Positions 47,476-59,168 of a stretch of DNA of 64,000 nucleotides are shown here, piece after piece. The notes beneath the pieces were generated by a model that worked only from the letters and a program-made list of their open reading frames with translations, was not told where the DNA came from and searched no databases. The stretch spans positions 6,656,976 to 6,720,975 of the forward strand of contig NC_049990.1 of the NCBI RefSeq assembly GCF_000003815.2, given 5' to 3'. This stretch comes from Branchiostoma floridae (Eukaryota; Chordata; Leptocardii; Amphioxiformes; Branchiostomatidae). Position 1 is the stretch's first letter, and each line of letters starts with the position of its first letter. The position numbers and the translations under genes were made by a program.

Positions 47476-47695
47476 AACGCTAGTGCATTTTTATCCGCGG
47501 GGGTAACCTATATCCATTGTATTAAAAAAACAGCGGCCTAGGTATATCAAGTCAACGGATGGTGGTTTCAAGCTGCAAAACGTTTAAATTGCAATTGAAA
47601 ATCATCGTCCGTCGACTTGACATCCCTAAATGACATGTTTTAAAAAAACGGATATACACTGTAGCTTACCTAGCGAATTAAGGTGAACGAGCGTT
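47476..47695 (+). mobile_element. Palindromic MITE family C, third copy
   Basis: AACGCTAGTGCATTTTTATC with CGCGGGGGTAACCTATATCC at left and AAGGTGAACGAGCGTT at right; 220 bp. The right arm is more diverged than in the nested copy. Confidence 0.85.
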
Positions 47696-48171
47696 ATGTC
47701 TGTTTGTCTGTCTGTGTTTCGGAATTTTGTAGTCAGCATAACTCAAAAACGTCTGGATGGATTACGATGATATTTGTAATGTGGTTAGGTGTTGAGAAAA
47801 CAATGGTCAAGGTCAATTTTGGGCCTCCTGGTATGTGACCTTGGTACTGCAGCAAAAATTTTGTATCTATTGACCTGTATGTGCCTGGGTCTTGATTTTT
47901 TATGGCACTATAGTTTCTACCTCCGTGTACACAGTGTTCTTTACAATGTGACTGCGTATGTCTGTATTTAATTAATCATTCATTTCCTCTCAGAGGCAAA
48001 GGTCAGAGTTGCTGGGGTGATAGGAAATTGAGTTCAAAGTTGATGAAATCAGTCATTTATCAGACTTGCCTAACAGCTGACGGATATACCGGATCATGGG
48101 GTCAATGGAAGATGCTACTAATTCTCGGGCAGGTATTGGTTATTTGTATGTTTGTTTGTGTTTATCATCAT

Positions 48172-49008
48172 TAGGCCATGTTGATTTGATTATATGGATG
48201 ACATCCTCCGGGAACTCCAAAACTGATGCGAGCGAGCGAATAAAAAAAAAAGTTTGGCCAAAAAAAAAAGTTGCCTTCAGTATGAAATCAAAGTGGCCAG
48301 GAAGGTTGAACATAGGACTAAACACACATAGTATGGTATACCAATAGTTAGGTGTAGGGACCAGTACATCATACGGGTGCAAAACATTTTTTTCTTCTTG
48401 GACCAATCCAAAAAAAACAGAGGAACAGGTTTCGCCAATTACAAAATGGACACAATATGTCGGCAGTCATTTGGGGTCTAACCTGGGGGCCAAGAAGACA
48501 ACAAGAGCGAAGTCAAGTAGAGTTTATAGTCAATTGCACCAAGGTACAGAGACAGTTAGCCTTTATTACATGGAGATGGGATTTTAAAATGCAGTGGGAG
48601 TCCACTAATCCACCAAACAGATTCCTTTGTAGCAACATTGACCCATTACCATTGTTTTCAGTAGTGCCAGTTCTCAAGTTTCCACAGACAATCAGGTCCA
48701 GGTTCATGTCCAGACCTGGAAATGATCCTCTGGACCTGAAGTTTCTGTACTGGTACCTCCCCCAACCAACAATAGATTTTTTTCTGTCCTTTCACATCTT
48801 ATTCTTTGACTTTAGATTCATCTTGGCATTCTATGGCATTAGTTATCTGTTTTCTGATACTTTTTTTTCAATCTTCGGAATATTTGTGCTCATTTTACAG
48901 CTGCTTTGCATAATTTATTGTGTGGTCGAAAACTTTTTTTTTTTTGGAAATGGCCGAAAATTGGTGCGAGCGCGGATGTCATCCATATAATCAAATCAAC
49001 GTGGCCTT
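48172..49008 (+). mobile_element. MITE family A, longest copy (about 0.84 kb)
   Basis: Inverted ends TAGGCCATGTTGATTTGATT...GGATGACATCC and GGATGTCATCCATATAATCA...CGTGGCCTTA. Sub-terminal GATGCGAGCGAGCG is inverted-like to TGCGAGCGCGGATG. Compared with 57234 it carries about 400 extra bases (48360-48780) with an open frame of no recognised family. Other copies are at 330, 57234, 59640 and 61017. Confidence 0.8.
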
Positions 49009-49254
49009 AGTGAACTACAATTATGCAAGACATACGAGAAACCCATATCCAACCGGTCGTCAACTGCATTTCAGCCAGGCTAATACAGAGAATTCGCGAG
49101 CGCCACCTTTACGGTTTGGTCCGAATTACAGCAGCAAAGTATAAAGGTTGTCCACTAGCCTTTTTGAGGATACAGGTGCAGAGGGTTGTCCGTTGTGTCA
49201 TGATATTGGAAAGCGTAGCCCATCCCTCTCCTTCCACTGCCTTTTAAACCCCCA

Positions 49255-49345
49255 ACCAAAGTCAGGTACACATTTTTACGCCTGGGTGGAGTGAGGAAAG
49301 TCGTTTTGTCAGAGAATTTGAACTCACCCGAGCAACTGTGACCTT
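49255..49345 (-). mobile_element. SINE fragment (family of 17168)
   Basis: On the minus strand GACTTTCCTCACTCCACCCA matches the SINE body; strongly truncated. Confidence 0.5.
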
Positions 49346-49572
49346 TGCCTGAACTGTGTCCGGATGAACACCTTGCGACTGTCTAACTTGGCATTGCCAT
49401 TGTAAAATGGTACTAATTTTTCCATGAGTGTTCAATGTCCAGTCCATGGTCTAACTATTGTACATGACGCTAATACTGTTGTACAGTCGTATGTAAAAGG
49501 TCTAATTTCATGCTATATATTGCCGTCCTGCATATGTGGACGGGCGTGGCTGTTGATGGATTGACGCTCTCT

Positions 49573-50010
49573 TTGTAGTGCGCGTAGTCCAGCGGTTAGT
49601 GACCCCTGTCTCTGGACCAAGAAGTCCAGAGTTCGAACCACTGTATGTTGTCGCTCACACGACATGCTAATGGAAATGTACTGGAAAGGCTTGAGGTCCT
49701 TAGGTATCTTTGCGGTTAATGACCTCTGCATCTGGACCAAGAAGTCACCAGGTCGAATCGATATCACGATCGGCGCCCATCCGACTGATTGAAATGTACT
49801 GGGGAAAGGCTTGAGGTCCTTAGGAAGAGGCATCATCTTTTTGAAGTGCGTGTACTCCAGCGGTTAATGACCCCTGCCGCTGGACCAAGAAGTCGAAAGT
49901 TCGAACAACGGTTGTCACTCGACAACAACATGCTACTGGAAATCATATATCTAAGCATGTGAAAATGTACTGGAAAGGCTTGAGGTCTTTGGGAAGAGGC
50001 ACCAAGCCGC
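49573..50010 (+). repeat. Three tandem tRNA-derived SINE units
   Basis: Units begin near 49573, 49705 and 49845. Box A-like GTAGTCCAGCGGTTAGTGAC, TGGACCAAGAAGTC and box B-like AGTTCGAACCAC recur, followed each time by AAATGTACTGGAAAGGCTTG and AGGTC. The middle unit has a damaged box A. Confidence 0.75.
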
Positions 50011-50121
50011 GGTCCACTTTTCGTTACATTTAGCTTGTCTAAGAGCTGTGGGATTTGCCCGGTACAATGAACCTGTAAATTTGGTACACATCGTCTGTTT
50101 TCTCTGTCACGACTATAGGAA

Positions 50122-50493
50122 CTACTCTACAAGCAGAGGTTAGGCTCCGGCTGTTTTTGCCGTTTGTTTAGGCGTTTTTATCGGGCTTTCTATTTTGTAC
50201 TGTTTTCTAGATTTCTCCCGGCCTAACCTCTGCCAGCACATGGAACTATCAATGCCCCGTAAACCTAATCACTTTAACACATTATAGACAAGTCAATGAT
50301 TCCCGGAGAGGGGCACTGTCACCTTCATCAAATGGAGTCAACTTGGTTTGCTCCGACCCGGGGTCAGTGCCCAAAGGTCAGTGACCTTAGGCCGGAAGAC
50401 ATCAAGAAAACAGTACAAAATAAATAGCTAGCAAAAAACGTCTAAAAAACGTTAAAAAAAACAGCCGGAGCCTAACCTCTGCTTGGAGAGTAG
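50122..50493 (+). mobile_element. Inverted-repeat element H whose right end seeds a satellite
   Basis: CTACTCTACAAGCAGAGGTT-AGGCTCCGGCTGTTTTT at left is the reverse complement of the right end and of each satellite unit. The arms extend inward (ATTTTGTACTGTTTTC and GAAAACAGTACAAAAT). Confidence 0.8.
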
Positions 50494-50880
50494 CTGAATT
50501 TACGTCCCAAAAGCCGGAGCCTAACCTCTGCTTTGAGAGTAGGGGAATTTACGTCCAAAACAGCCGGAGCCTAACCTCTGCTTGGAGAGTAGGGGAATTT
50601 ACGTCCAAAACAGCCGGAGCCTAACCTCTGCTTGGAGAGTAGGGGAATTTACGTCCCAAAAAGCCGGAGCCTAACCTCTGCTCGGAGAGTAGGGGAACTT
50701 ACGTCCAAAACAGCGGGAGCCTAACCTCTGCTTGGAGCCTAACCTCTGCTTGGAGAGTAGGGGAATTTACGTCCAAAACAGCCGGAGCCTAACCTCTGCT
50801 TGGAGAGTAGGGGAATTAACGTCCAAAAAAGCCAGATCCTAACCTCTGCTTGGAGAGTAGGGGAATTTGCCCGGTACGGA
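50463..50880 (+). repeat. 50-bp tandem repeat, eight units
   Basis: Unit starts (AGCCGGAGCCTAACCTCTGC) at 50463, 50512, 50562, 50612, 50662, 50712, about 50780 and 50830. Period 49-50 bp except one about 68-bp unit with an internal duplication of CTAACCTCTGCTTGGAG. Confidence 0.95.
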
Positions 50881-51584
50881 AGAAGCCGTTTAATTGCACA
50901 CCCGATTTGCCAGCGTATTTCGTACAATTATCCGGCTGGTGCAACAAATTAAAGCGAAGTTATCCAGCTGCACCGCACCACCACAGGATTTTGAGATTTC
51001 GTACAATTAACAGAAGTGTGTGGTTATCCGTTGTGCAATTAACTGGTTTCTTCTGTAAAATGAATCTGTAAATACGGTACATATCGACTGATTTCTCTGT
51101 CAGTACTATTACATAGAAACATGATCAGTTCAGCGACTTATACTGGTTTGAGCACGATTTCAGTGTCTGTAAAGCCAGACAAGAGCCCTTTAAAGGAGAC
51201 CTAATGACGGTGGAGACGCAGGTTTGTGATGCACTAATTGATGATCAGTCCAACGATGGGTGAGACATAAAATAACACATTCCTCTGATGTCTCGCGCGC
51301 TGAGCAGTCTAGTGGTGGTGTGGACCAGCCATGTGAATTGTGTTTGACTACGACTGACACTGTGATGTTCAAGGATCAGGCGGTACCATGTGTACACGCC
51401 GTTTTCTGGTGGTTGGCGCCAGATGCCACACAGCGTCAAGGAATTCGGTCTACATGCTAGTGCAGTTCAAGGCTCAGGGATGTAGCCCCGGCCGGGCTCC
51501 GAAGCCACAAGTTTGTCCCGCGGCCCGGTAGACTGCCGGATACCGATGTCCCCCACGAGTGGGTTACGGCGTCTATTTCTTACC
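50881..51584. other. Intergenic stretch, no gene supported
   Basis: 51055-51135 resembles 50070-50120 and 32420-32460 (AATGAA-CTGTAAAT-CGGTACA, TTTCTCTGTCA), an unassigned dispersed repeat. Confidence 0.4.
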
Positions 51585-52697
51585 GGTGTGACAGCGATCT
51601 CGCCCCCCCGTGATCTCGCCCCCCCCGGGGGCGAAATCACTAGCGATCTCGCCCTCCCCGGCTAGTGATCTCGCCCCCCTACCTCGCCCCCCTTTAGCGA
51701 TTTCGCCCCCCCCCCCAAAAAACGGGTTTACATGACATTTTAGAAGTTGATTGGTATAAATCACAAAATGCAGTTTCAGAATGATATAAGTACACGAGTT
51801 TGATACATAACTCCATTCATAGTGTCAATATTAACGTAATTACATGGTAATAAGATAGTTGAACTTGTTTCAGACAAGGAGGGTTGGGTCCCTTGTATTC
51901 CCATTATTGCATATACCTGAGTCTTGACATAAGATGTATTTCATTGTATTCACCTGTCCTCAAGCAACCTATATATCTCCAATATGAAGTCTCTACCATG
52001 AAGTGACCACAAAATAACTATGTAATGTCTTTATTAATTATGCAAATATTAGGTATTAATTAGAATAACGCACATTTTGGTATATGCACCTGGCCAAGGG
52101 ATATCTTCACCTCCAACATGACTGTTTTTTCTAGTATTTAGGAACTGATGCATTTACCCGTGTTTAAGACTGGTACTTTACCAGTGTTTGTGTAGCATTT
52201 AGCAACAGCTATATCAACTTGCGCGTAGATAGTGTTTATAATGAGAAACTATTATTCACGTGTTTTTTTGTTAGTGCTTTGGAAATGTTTCCAGCACAAG
52301 AAAGAAAACACTGTGACAAATTGAAAACATATAGCTGACGTATTCCGTACCATAGACGGTGTTGATTTATACGTTCGCAGTAGCACTGTTTTTATGCCAC
52401 CTCAGCTGCAAAAATTGTCTTTTTCATTTCAATGTTATGTTTGCACCGAACAATATAGTATCGACTTTCGAGGTATGACATCTTACGGTACGGTAATAAG
52501 GTGCCATATAGGTACCAGGTAACACACCATATACATTACTCCCCAGGTGCAGTATAGTGCCAGGTAGCGCACCTGTAATATGTAGTAACCAGCTGCTTTG
52601 GGGGGGGGGGCGAAAACGCTAAAGGGGGGCGAAAACGCTAGTGATCTCGCCCCCCGGGGGGGCGAGATCACAGGGGGGGCGAGATCGCTGTCACACC
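51585..52697 (+). mobile_element. GC-rich foldback element (CGATCTCGCCCCCC arrays at both ends)
   Basis: GGTGTGACAGCGATCTCGCC at left and GGCGAGATCGCTGTCACACC at right are inverted. Each end is an array of AGCGATCTCGCCCCCC-like units (51596-51715 and 52601-52690) that themselves fold back. The interior (about 880 bp) is AT-rich and non-coding. No clear target duplication. Confidence 0.85.
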
Positions 52698-52699
52698 TG

Positions 52700-53886
52700 A
52701 TCTCGGGTTCATTTGAAGTCCGACTTAAATTCAACCCGGGACCCGGCCGGGTTCGGAAATACTCCGGGATTCGCAAGGTGTCCCACGGGACCATGTAGGG
52801 CTCACGCCCGAAATTGCCCCCAAACAGCCCGTGTACTGCCCAGAAGGGCCTTTTCTCCGATTGGGACCTGAGCAACGTAGTCGTAGTTGCAGTCAAACTC
52901 AATGAAGGTGACGCTTGTTGCTTGTAGCTGGTAGTCGTGCATTGGGAGGCCTGAAAGGGACGCCTTCGTACAAGCAGAAGATTTTGGCCTCCCTTGCACT
53001 GTTATGTTCCTTATATTTCATTGTCATGTATTTATTGTTTTTTCTTTAGTGCGAAACAAATAAACAGTCTATAAAAATGATAAACATTGTGGTTTCGCTA
53101 AGGCTCGGCGCCTTTGCAGCCAAATACAACGGGTCATCCCTACTCCTCTTTATAAGTGTGTTTGGTTCTTCTACTTGCAAAGATTTGACGCCTAAGGCCA
53201 GCACCTGAAGATCCCCCATACACGAAGCCATAGGCCTTACGTCATCATCTGAAATAGCGAATACAACCCCTCAGAATCGTGCCCTGGTGGGGTTCGAACC
53301 TCCGCCTTCTGGAATCATACTAAATTTGAAATTAAAATCACACAGAAACTGTGAGAAACTGTCCAAATAGAATTCAACTTAATTCTCATGTTTCAACACC
53401 TGAAGGACTGAAACATTGTCTCCATCCTGCTGTATGCATTTGCAAACAGAAGTATGGTAAATACCTTTCTATGCCTTAATTTTGCGATGCCAAAAACATT
53501 GGACTACGCCTACAAAAATGCATCATGTATTTGGACCTTTATATTTTCGAAATCATCTATTTGACTTGGAGTAACCTGAGGCTAATTTAAGGACGCGCCA
53601 TAATTTGCACCCTCCAGGCGTCCAGAAAAATGTTGCCGTTTTCTGCTAATGAATTATCGACATATCTTCAGCCAGAGAGGTCAATGTGAATGTCAACTGT
53701 TAAGAACACACGCGGAGTTCTCCATGTACACTAACCTGTGGTCAACTCTGATAAGTAACACTGTTGATAACACTTGTTCAGTAATTGTCCTAAACCCCAC
53801 TGGGTTCGAATACCTAGCTGGTCCCATTGGGGAAAGATACTCTATGTACAGTTATTTCCCCACTTGTCGGGCAGATGAAATCTTTA
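52700..53886. other. Intergenic stretch, repeat remnants only
   Basis: 53110-53155 (GGCGCCTTTGCAGCCAAATACAA then CGGGTCATCCCTACTC) has a diverged counterpart at 57950-58000. Confidence 0.4.
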
Positions 53887-54118
53887 TACCCCTGTCACAT
53901 TATCCACGATCTTTTGGCGTATCGATGGAAGATCGGCCATATTTAAGGTCGACAGAGGGTTGCGCGTATTTTTCACCTGAAAACCGTCCCTGTCACATAA
54001 AAGCCATATTTTGTACCTTGTACAATTGGTGTGCAATAAAGTTATTATTATAAGCGGGGCTCGGGCGATTGCCGCAGAATAGTCGTCCGATCGATTTTCG
54101 CCAAATGTGACAGGGGTA
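53887..54118 (+). mobile_element. Short DNA element with 15-bp inverted ends
   Basis: TACCCCTGTCACATT and AATGTGACAGGGGTA with TTA on each outer side (53884-53886, 54119-54121), a Harbinger-type duplication. A CAATAAAGTTATTATTATA tail lies inside at 54032-54052. Confidence 0.6.
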
Positions 54119-54186
54119 TTACGATTAACGATTACGAGTACATGTACCTAGTTTCAGCTAGGGATGTACGTACACTCGGGTGGGAC

Positions 54187-54275
54187 GTGAAACCGTGTTT
54201 GAGGACAGCCATACATTGAGCCCGGTAAAGAACCCGACGAAAAGAGTGGGGTTTTCCCCGGCACCGTATGACTGT
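54187..54275 (+). mobile_element. SINE fragment (family of 17168)
   Basis: GGTAAAGAACCCGACGAAAA and neighbouring words parallel GTTAAAGAACCCGCCACATG of the full copy. Confidence 0.4.
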
Positions 54276-55946
54276 ATCAAACCTCACAATCCAGTCTTAG
54301 GAAGTAATACAAAATTGGTGTGTTATGCCTAGAGGTGGTTTGCCGATTGTGTAAAACAATGACACGAAACAAAACAGTTCTCTGGTAACACATGAACATG
54401 ATTGTACAATGACAACTACAAAGAAATATAGCATCAACTGCAGTAGATGCATTCTTATTTGTGATCAATAGTAAACTGTAATTATATGTGATCAATAGTA
54501 AACTGTAATTATATTATAGGTTTTCTATTGTTGATAAAAATATCTCTTGTGTCGGCGCCAGTGGTATGGCGTAAGAACAAGAAATCAAATCTCTAGGTCC
54601 ATAATTTCTGCACATGTCTGTAAATGTGTGTCATTAGTTTCATTTTCCCCATATATGAGACATACCTAATAGAGCTATACATAGACGTATGAGTACTTTG
54701 ACAAGTGGTTACCGTGAACCATGCCCTATGGTTTGGGTCACTTCTTTTGCCAAAACACATCCAGAGATTTTGATGAATTGCTGGAGGGACAGACCTTCTT
54801 TCATTACACGAAATATGTATGTGTCAACACGATAGACCTTCTTGTCAAATAAATTTTTCATCGGACCCCCAAGATCATGCGGTGTGTTTTCTTCGTGGTG
54901 AAGTTACGTGAAGACTTCTTCTGCCAGTCACCAGAAGACAGATTCCGGCGCCATGACCTACTGACACGCTCTTCAGAAGTAGCCGGAGGTATGTTCTATC
55001 TATTTGTCGACGAAACCCCAGAAAGAAACTCGGCATTTGGGTCGCATTGACCACGCAGTGCCTTGTGGGATATAAATCTGCGGGCCCCTTTGGTGAGGAG
55101 ACCCATTTTAAGTGAAAGTATGCCCAACAATTCACCCCTGCATCGCTGCAATGCTGATTTGAGTAAACAGTTGATATATTAAAGGGGAGCAGACATTCGT
55201 CAACAGAACAGTTCGCTACTGCTCTGCATCCAGGCTGCTAGGACAGCGTGACTGACCGTATATCAGATCCCAGGGGAGGAATAGACGAGAAGACGAGCAC
55301 AAGACGACCGTCCCACCCTCTTTTGATTTCACCTGATATTCAGAAGGTACAAGAGTATGTATCATCTTCAGTATCCTCTGATCCGCTGATACTTCTTATC
55401 GCATTCACATCGCGCGGTCGCATACGACGTAGGCCGTCGTAAGATTTTGATGTAGTAGAATTTTCAATCAGGCCGTGACAGAACTAACCACCGACATGGA
55501 TCCAAAACAGCATTTTGTGTACCAAGACAGTTAAACTTTGCAGGAGACGCGTGCATTTTTTTACCTCCAAAATGCCCGAAGTTAGCGATCGTACGACGAT
55601 CGCACGGCCTATGTGACCACCCCCTTATGGCGCTGACAGACAGTGACAGACAGAATTCCCAGATCCGATGATAAGATCTTCAAACTTCGCTCCTTCATGA
55701 TCAAAATATCCAAACTTGTTGACTAGCCACTCATCATACTAGTCCCAGAATGTTTAGCATTTTGATCCTTGTCCCTGTTGTCTTCATTATACTGTTTACA
55801 AACTCCCCATCTATAAGACGAATGTCATGGCTTTGCAGTTATAGACTAGACGTCTCTCTATAGCCTAGATAGGCATTATCTTTTCAATGATCAGACCTTC
55901 CTTTGGGGAGATCGTTGAGCCTTCAGGCCCGTGTATTAGAAAGACT
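54276..55946. other. Intergenic stretch, no gene supported
   Basis: A 19-bp direct duplication, GTGATCAATAGTAAACTGTA, occurs at about 54459 and 54488. Confidence 0.4.
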
Positions 55947-55947
55947 T

Positions 55948-56050
55948 AAGGTAGGTTCACATGTGCGTATATATTTAAGTCCATAAGAGGTCCGTGTGTT
56001 AGCCTCTACCAGGCTCCACAGGTCGCTGAAAAATAATAGACATTGGACAT
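55948..56050 (+). mobile_element. Half copy of foldback MITE family G
   Basis: AAGGTAGGTTCACATGTGCG, AGAGGTCCGTGTG, GCCTCTACCAGGCTCCACAG match the left arm of 40073-40594 without the nested insertion. Confidence 0.8.
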
Positions 56051-57159
56051 AACACAGCATTTTCCCTATAGGTTTTAGGCGTCAAACCTCTGTTCGATAA
56101 ATGCAGCAACACGCTTATCGGGAAGTGTAGAGAAGACGCAATGGGCTAAAACCACGCCCTCTCTCCCATCACTTGATCACCAATGACCAATCTTTCATCA
56201 TCCAAATATATCTGCAGACGGTTTGTATGCATATTGATAGATGAGTAATTCAAGGCGTTTGGATATAGAGCAAAGATGGGTATCTCCTAGCCTTCTACAG
56301 TCGTCTTGCGATAATGAAATGCAGCCAAATATTTAGTGTTGTTTGTTTCGGAGGTCTTGGTTTGTTTACATTTGCCAAATCTAAAGACAGGGGTATAAGT
56401 ACGGAATATGTCAAAGATGAACCCCATTCTACTAGCTACAGACGGTTCATTGCTGCGACGTTAACTGGATTTTTGCAACCCTAGACTTCATAACTAAAAC
56501 ACCATGCAAAATGTAAAGGTATAACTTAAAAGACAACAAAACACACGTGCACATTAAGATTTATTTCCACATTTGAAATTCTTTGAGTGCTCTGTCAAAG
56601 TTAAGGTGGCTACGTGGTCACCGCCCAAGTGAAATGGGACCAAAACTGGCCACGCCATGCTTAATATGATGACAACGCGCTCAAGAGCCTATAAATCTTC
56701 GTTATCTTAAGGAAAGGCCAAGACCCCTTCTAAATCGGTAGGATATGATAAATAGCGTCTCTTCAAAACGTCTTCACCAACAGGATTAGGTACAAGGCGA
56801 CGATATATGTTCTTTAAGTGGGAGTCCAGATCAACAGTACCAGAAGCATGCCTGACACAATGTTTTGGACGAGTAGTTTTGTTTTTTGTTCAAGTGCTGG
56901 GACAGTTATAGACAGCTAGTGGTGACGCACTTAGGTAAACGTAGTTGAATTAACGCCAATACGTAACATATACATGTATGTATAAAAAAGAAATATTAAC
57001 AAAATATAATCTTTACTGTACCAAAATATGACAAAGTTGATAAATATGCAAGGAATATATAAAGCAATGTTACAATATGAAAACTTTTGACGCATCGTTG
57101 TCACTACAAATAGAAATCAACAAGAAACCACAGCTGGGCATATTGTGTAATTATTACGG
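56051..57159. other. Intergenic stretch, no gene supported
   Basis: No feature supported. Confidence 0.4.
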
Positions 57160-57233
57160 CTAGAGGGTGTACTTGCAATAGCTGAAGGGTCAATGACCCC
57201 CAGGCCTTCCAAACGTTCTTCTTGCCCTGCAGG

Positions 57234-57620
57234 TAGGCCATGTTGATTTGATTGTATGGATGGCATCCTCTGGGAACCCAAAAACTGATGCGAGCGCGCG
57301 AATGAAAAAATGACCATAAAAAGTTGCCTTCATTATCAAATCTAAGTGTTGAACAAATGACTGAACATACAGAATATAGTATATCGAACAATAGATTCTT
57401 CATTATGTTCTTTCACATCTTCTTTGACCTTGAAATGACATTAATATGTGTTTTCCGATGTTTCGATTTTTGCAACACAGGCATAAATTTGCTCATTTTG
57501 CGGCTGCTTTGAACGATTTACAGTATGCCTACAAAGTTTTTTTTATTCTATTTTTATTTTTGGAAACGGCTGAAAATCTATGCGCGCACGGATGTTATCT
57601 ATTTAATCACATCAACTGAA
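57234..57620 (+). mobile_element. MITE family A, 0.39-kb copy
   Basis: TAGGCCATGTTGATTTGATT...GATGGCATCC at left, CGGATGTTATCTATTTAATC at right. The interior matches parts of 48172-49008 (AAGTTGCCTTCA, TTGCTCATTTTGCGGCTGC). Confidence 0.8.
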
Positions 57621-57721
57621 ATATTGCCTACTGTGTCTAGTTATTATGTAATGTGATTTTACTCCATGCTGTAAGATCAACGGTGTTCAGATTGCACTGT
57701 AACTCTGCGATGTTGATTTGA

Positions 57722-57743
57722 GGAAAGAAAGAAAGAAAGAAAG
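57722..57743 (+). repeat. (GAAA)n microsatellite
   Basis: Short GAAA run. Confidence 0.85.
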
Positions 57744-57830
57744 ATAAAGAGTTTACGTGAAATAGCTGAAAGGTCAATGACCTCGGGCCTTCCAAGCGTC
57801 CTTTTGCCCAGCAGTGAACGATGATGGACA

Positions 57831-58597
57831 GGTCTTAAGTTATCCCCGGCCAGATTGTTTGGTTCCTTAGCTGTGACATTACGAAGACGCTGTGCATACT
57901 TGTGCGCCAGTGGCTGCCAAACGGGGCGATATATAAGCTGGACGCAGTAGGCGCTGTTTGGACAAGTACACCGGGTCACCCTACTCTTCTGCATAAGTGT
58001 TTTTGGGCTCAACAATTGGGTAGAAAAAATAGGATTGAGAGAGCAGTACTAGTGTTGATTAGAGCGTACAGAGGTGTAAAGTTCTCCTCTACCGGTTCTT
58101 GAACCGTCGGGAAAATGTCTGGGGTACCAGTAATGATAAAAAGAATCAGGTAGGTCTTTTAAATTTTTGTTTATTCTTTATATTTCGCTAGGAAATCCCC
58201 ATATCGATCGCCAACGCGTTTTTCAATGGGCCCTGGTGCTACAAGTCAACAATCTATGGAATTAACAGAAAGTTAATAAAATTAAACCAAATTAAAATAA
58301 CATTGTTTGAAAGCGTATTAAAACTGTTGCAATCCTAAAGAGAAATTAGTGAAACTTTGCATATGTAAAATAAGTTAGGAAATGAAGGATAGAGGTGCTT
58401 TACGTGAATATTCATCTGTTAGTAAAAGTCATCCTGGTTGGGACAAGGATAGCAGTGATTCAAACCATATATAGGGCGCCTTGAAGCAGTAGTTGACTTT
58501 GTCGCTTTTGGATAACAATGATGATAGGGAATCCCACAGGGCTGCATCAGAAAAAGAGGGAAGTCTTTTCTTGTACCGCAATTTTTAGCATTTGCGG
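57831..58597. other. Intergenic stretch, no gene supported
   Basis: No coding feature recognised. Confidence 0.4.
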
Positions 58598-58650
58598 AGA
58601 GGACAGAAGAGACTCGGGAGCTATAATACGACTGGATATGCAGGCTATGC
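58598..58650 (+). mobile_element. Solo right end of MITE family F
   Basis: GACTCGGGAGCTATAATACG, then ACTGGATATGCAGGCTA, matches the right arm of 28735-28828. The left arm is missing. Confidence 0.7.
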
Positions 58651-58724
58651 AAATTTTACCTCCCCAACTCTAGCCACAAGACCACCTTGCCACCTTACCG
58701 ATGCATTGTTGTCTTTCTAAGTTG

Positions 58725-59168
58725 AAGGAAAAGAGAGTCTTGGCCCCACGGCACCCTGAGGATCATACTAACATTGCAATGTATTGTTGTTGTTTTCTAT
58801 ATCAATTAAAAGGTGGAGCAAGTCTTGATTCCACGGACCATTGAGGACCATACTAACATTTGAATGTATTGTTGTTTTCTATATTGAAAGTTGGTTCGAG
58901 TTTAAGTTCCCAGGGCCCCTGAGGATCATACTAACATTGTAATGATTTGTTGTTTTCTACGTTAAAAGGTGGGCCGAGTCTTGGTTCCACGGCCCCCTGA
59001 GGATCATACTGACATTGTAATGATGTGTTGTTTTCTATATTAAAAGGTGGAGCAAGTTTTGATTCCACGGACCATTGAGGATCATACTGACATTGTAATG
59101 ATTTGTTGTTTTTTTGTATTGAAAGGTGGAGCGAGTGTTATTTCCACGGACCCCTGAGGATCATACTC
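58725..59168 (+). repeat. 78-bp tandem array, six units, abutting exon a of the death-domain gene
   Basis: GAGGATCATACT starts at 58758, 58843 (GAGGACC variant), 58921, 58999, 59077 and 59155: one 85-bp and four 78-bp steps. Each full unit contains a T-rich tract followed by AAAG/GTGG. The last unit runs into the coding exon. Confidence 0.92.

Larger units (their letters stand above)
57160..57830 (+). repeat. Duplicated 70-bp segment flanking a MITE
   Basis: AATAGCTGAAGGGTCAATGA with CCTTCCAAACGTTCTTCTTG at 57176-57230 matches 57759-57812 (AATAGCTGAAAGGTCAATGA, CCTTCCAAGCGTCCTTTTG). Confidence 0.75.

Noticed and set aside
48457-48990. Plus-strand open frame of 177 codons with hydrophobic C-terminus
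   Set aside because: It lies inside a copy of a dispersed MITE, and other copies lack the region; kept only as a note under family A.
50463-50880. Possible CRISPR array (regular 50-bp spacing)
   Set aside because: The units are near-identical throughout with no unique spacers, the source is eukaryotic, and they match the end of an adjacent transposable element; it is a satellite.
53649-54053. Plus-strand open frame of 134 codons
   Set aside because: It overlaps an inverted-repeat element and ends in a CAATAAAG retroposon tail.
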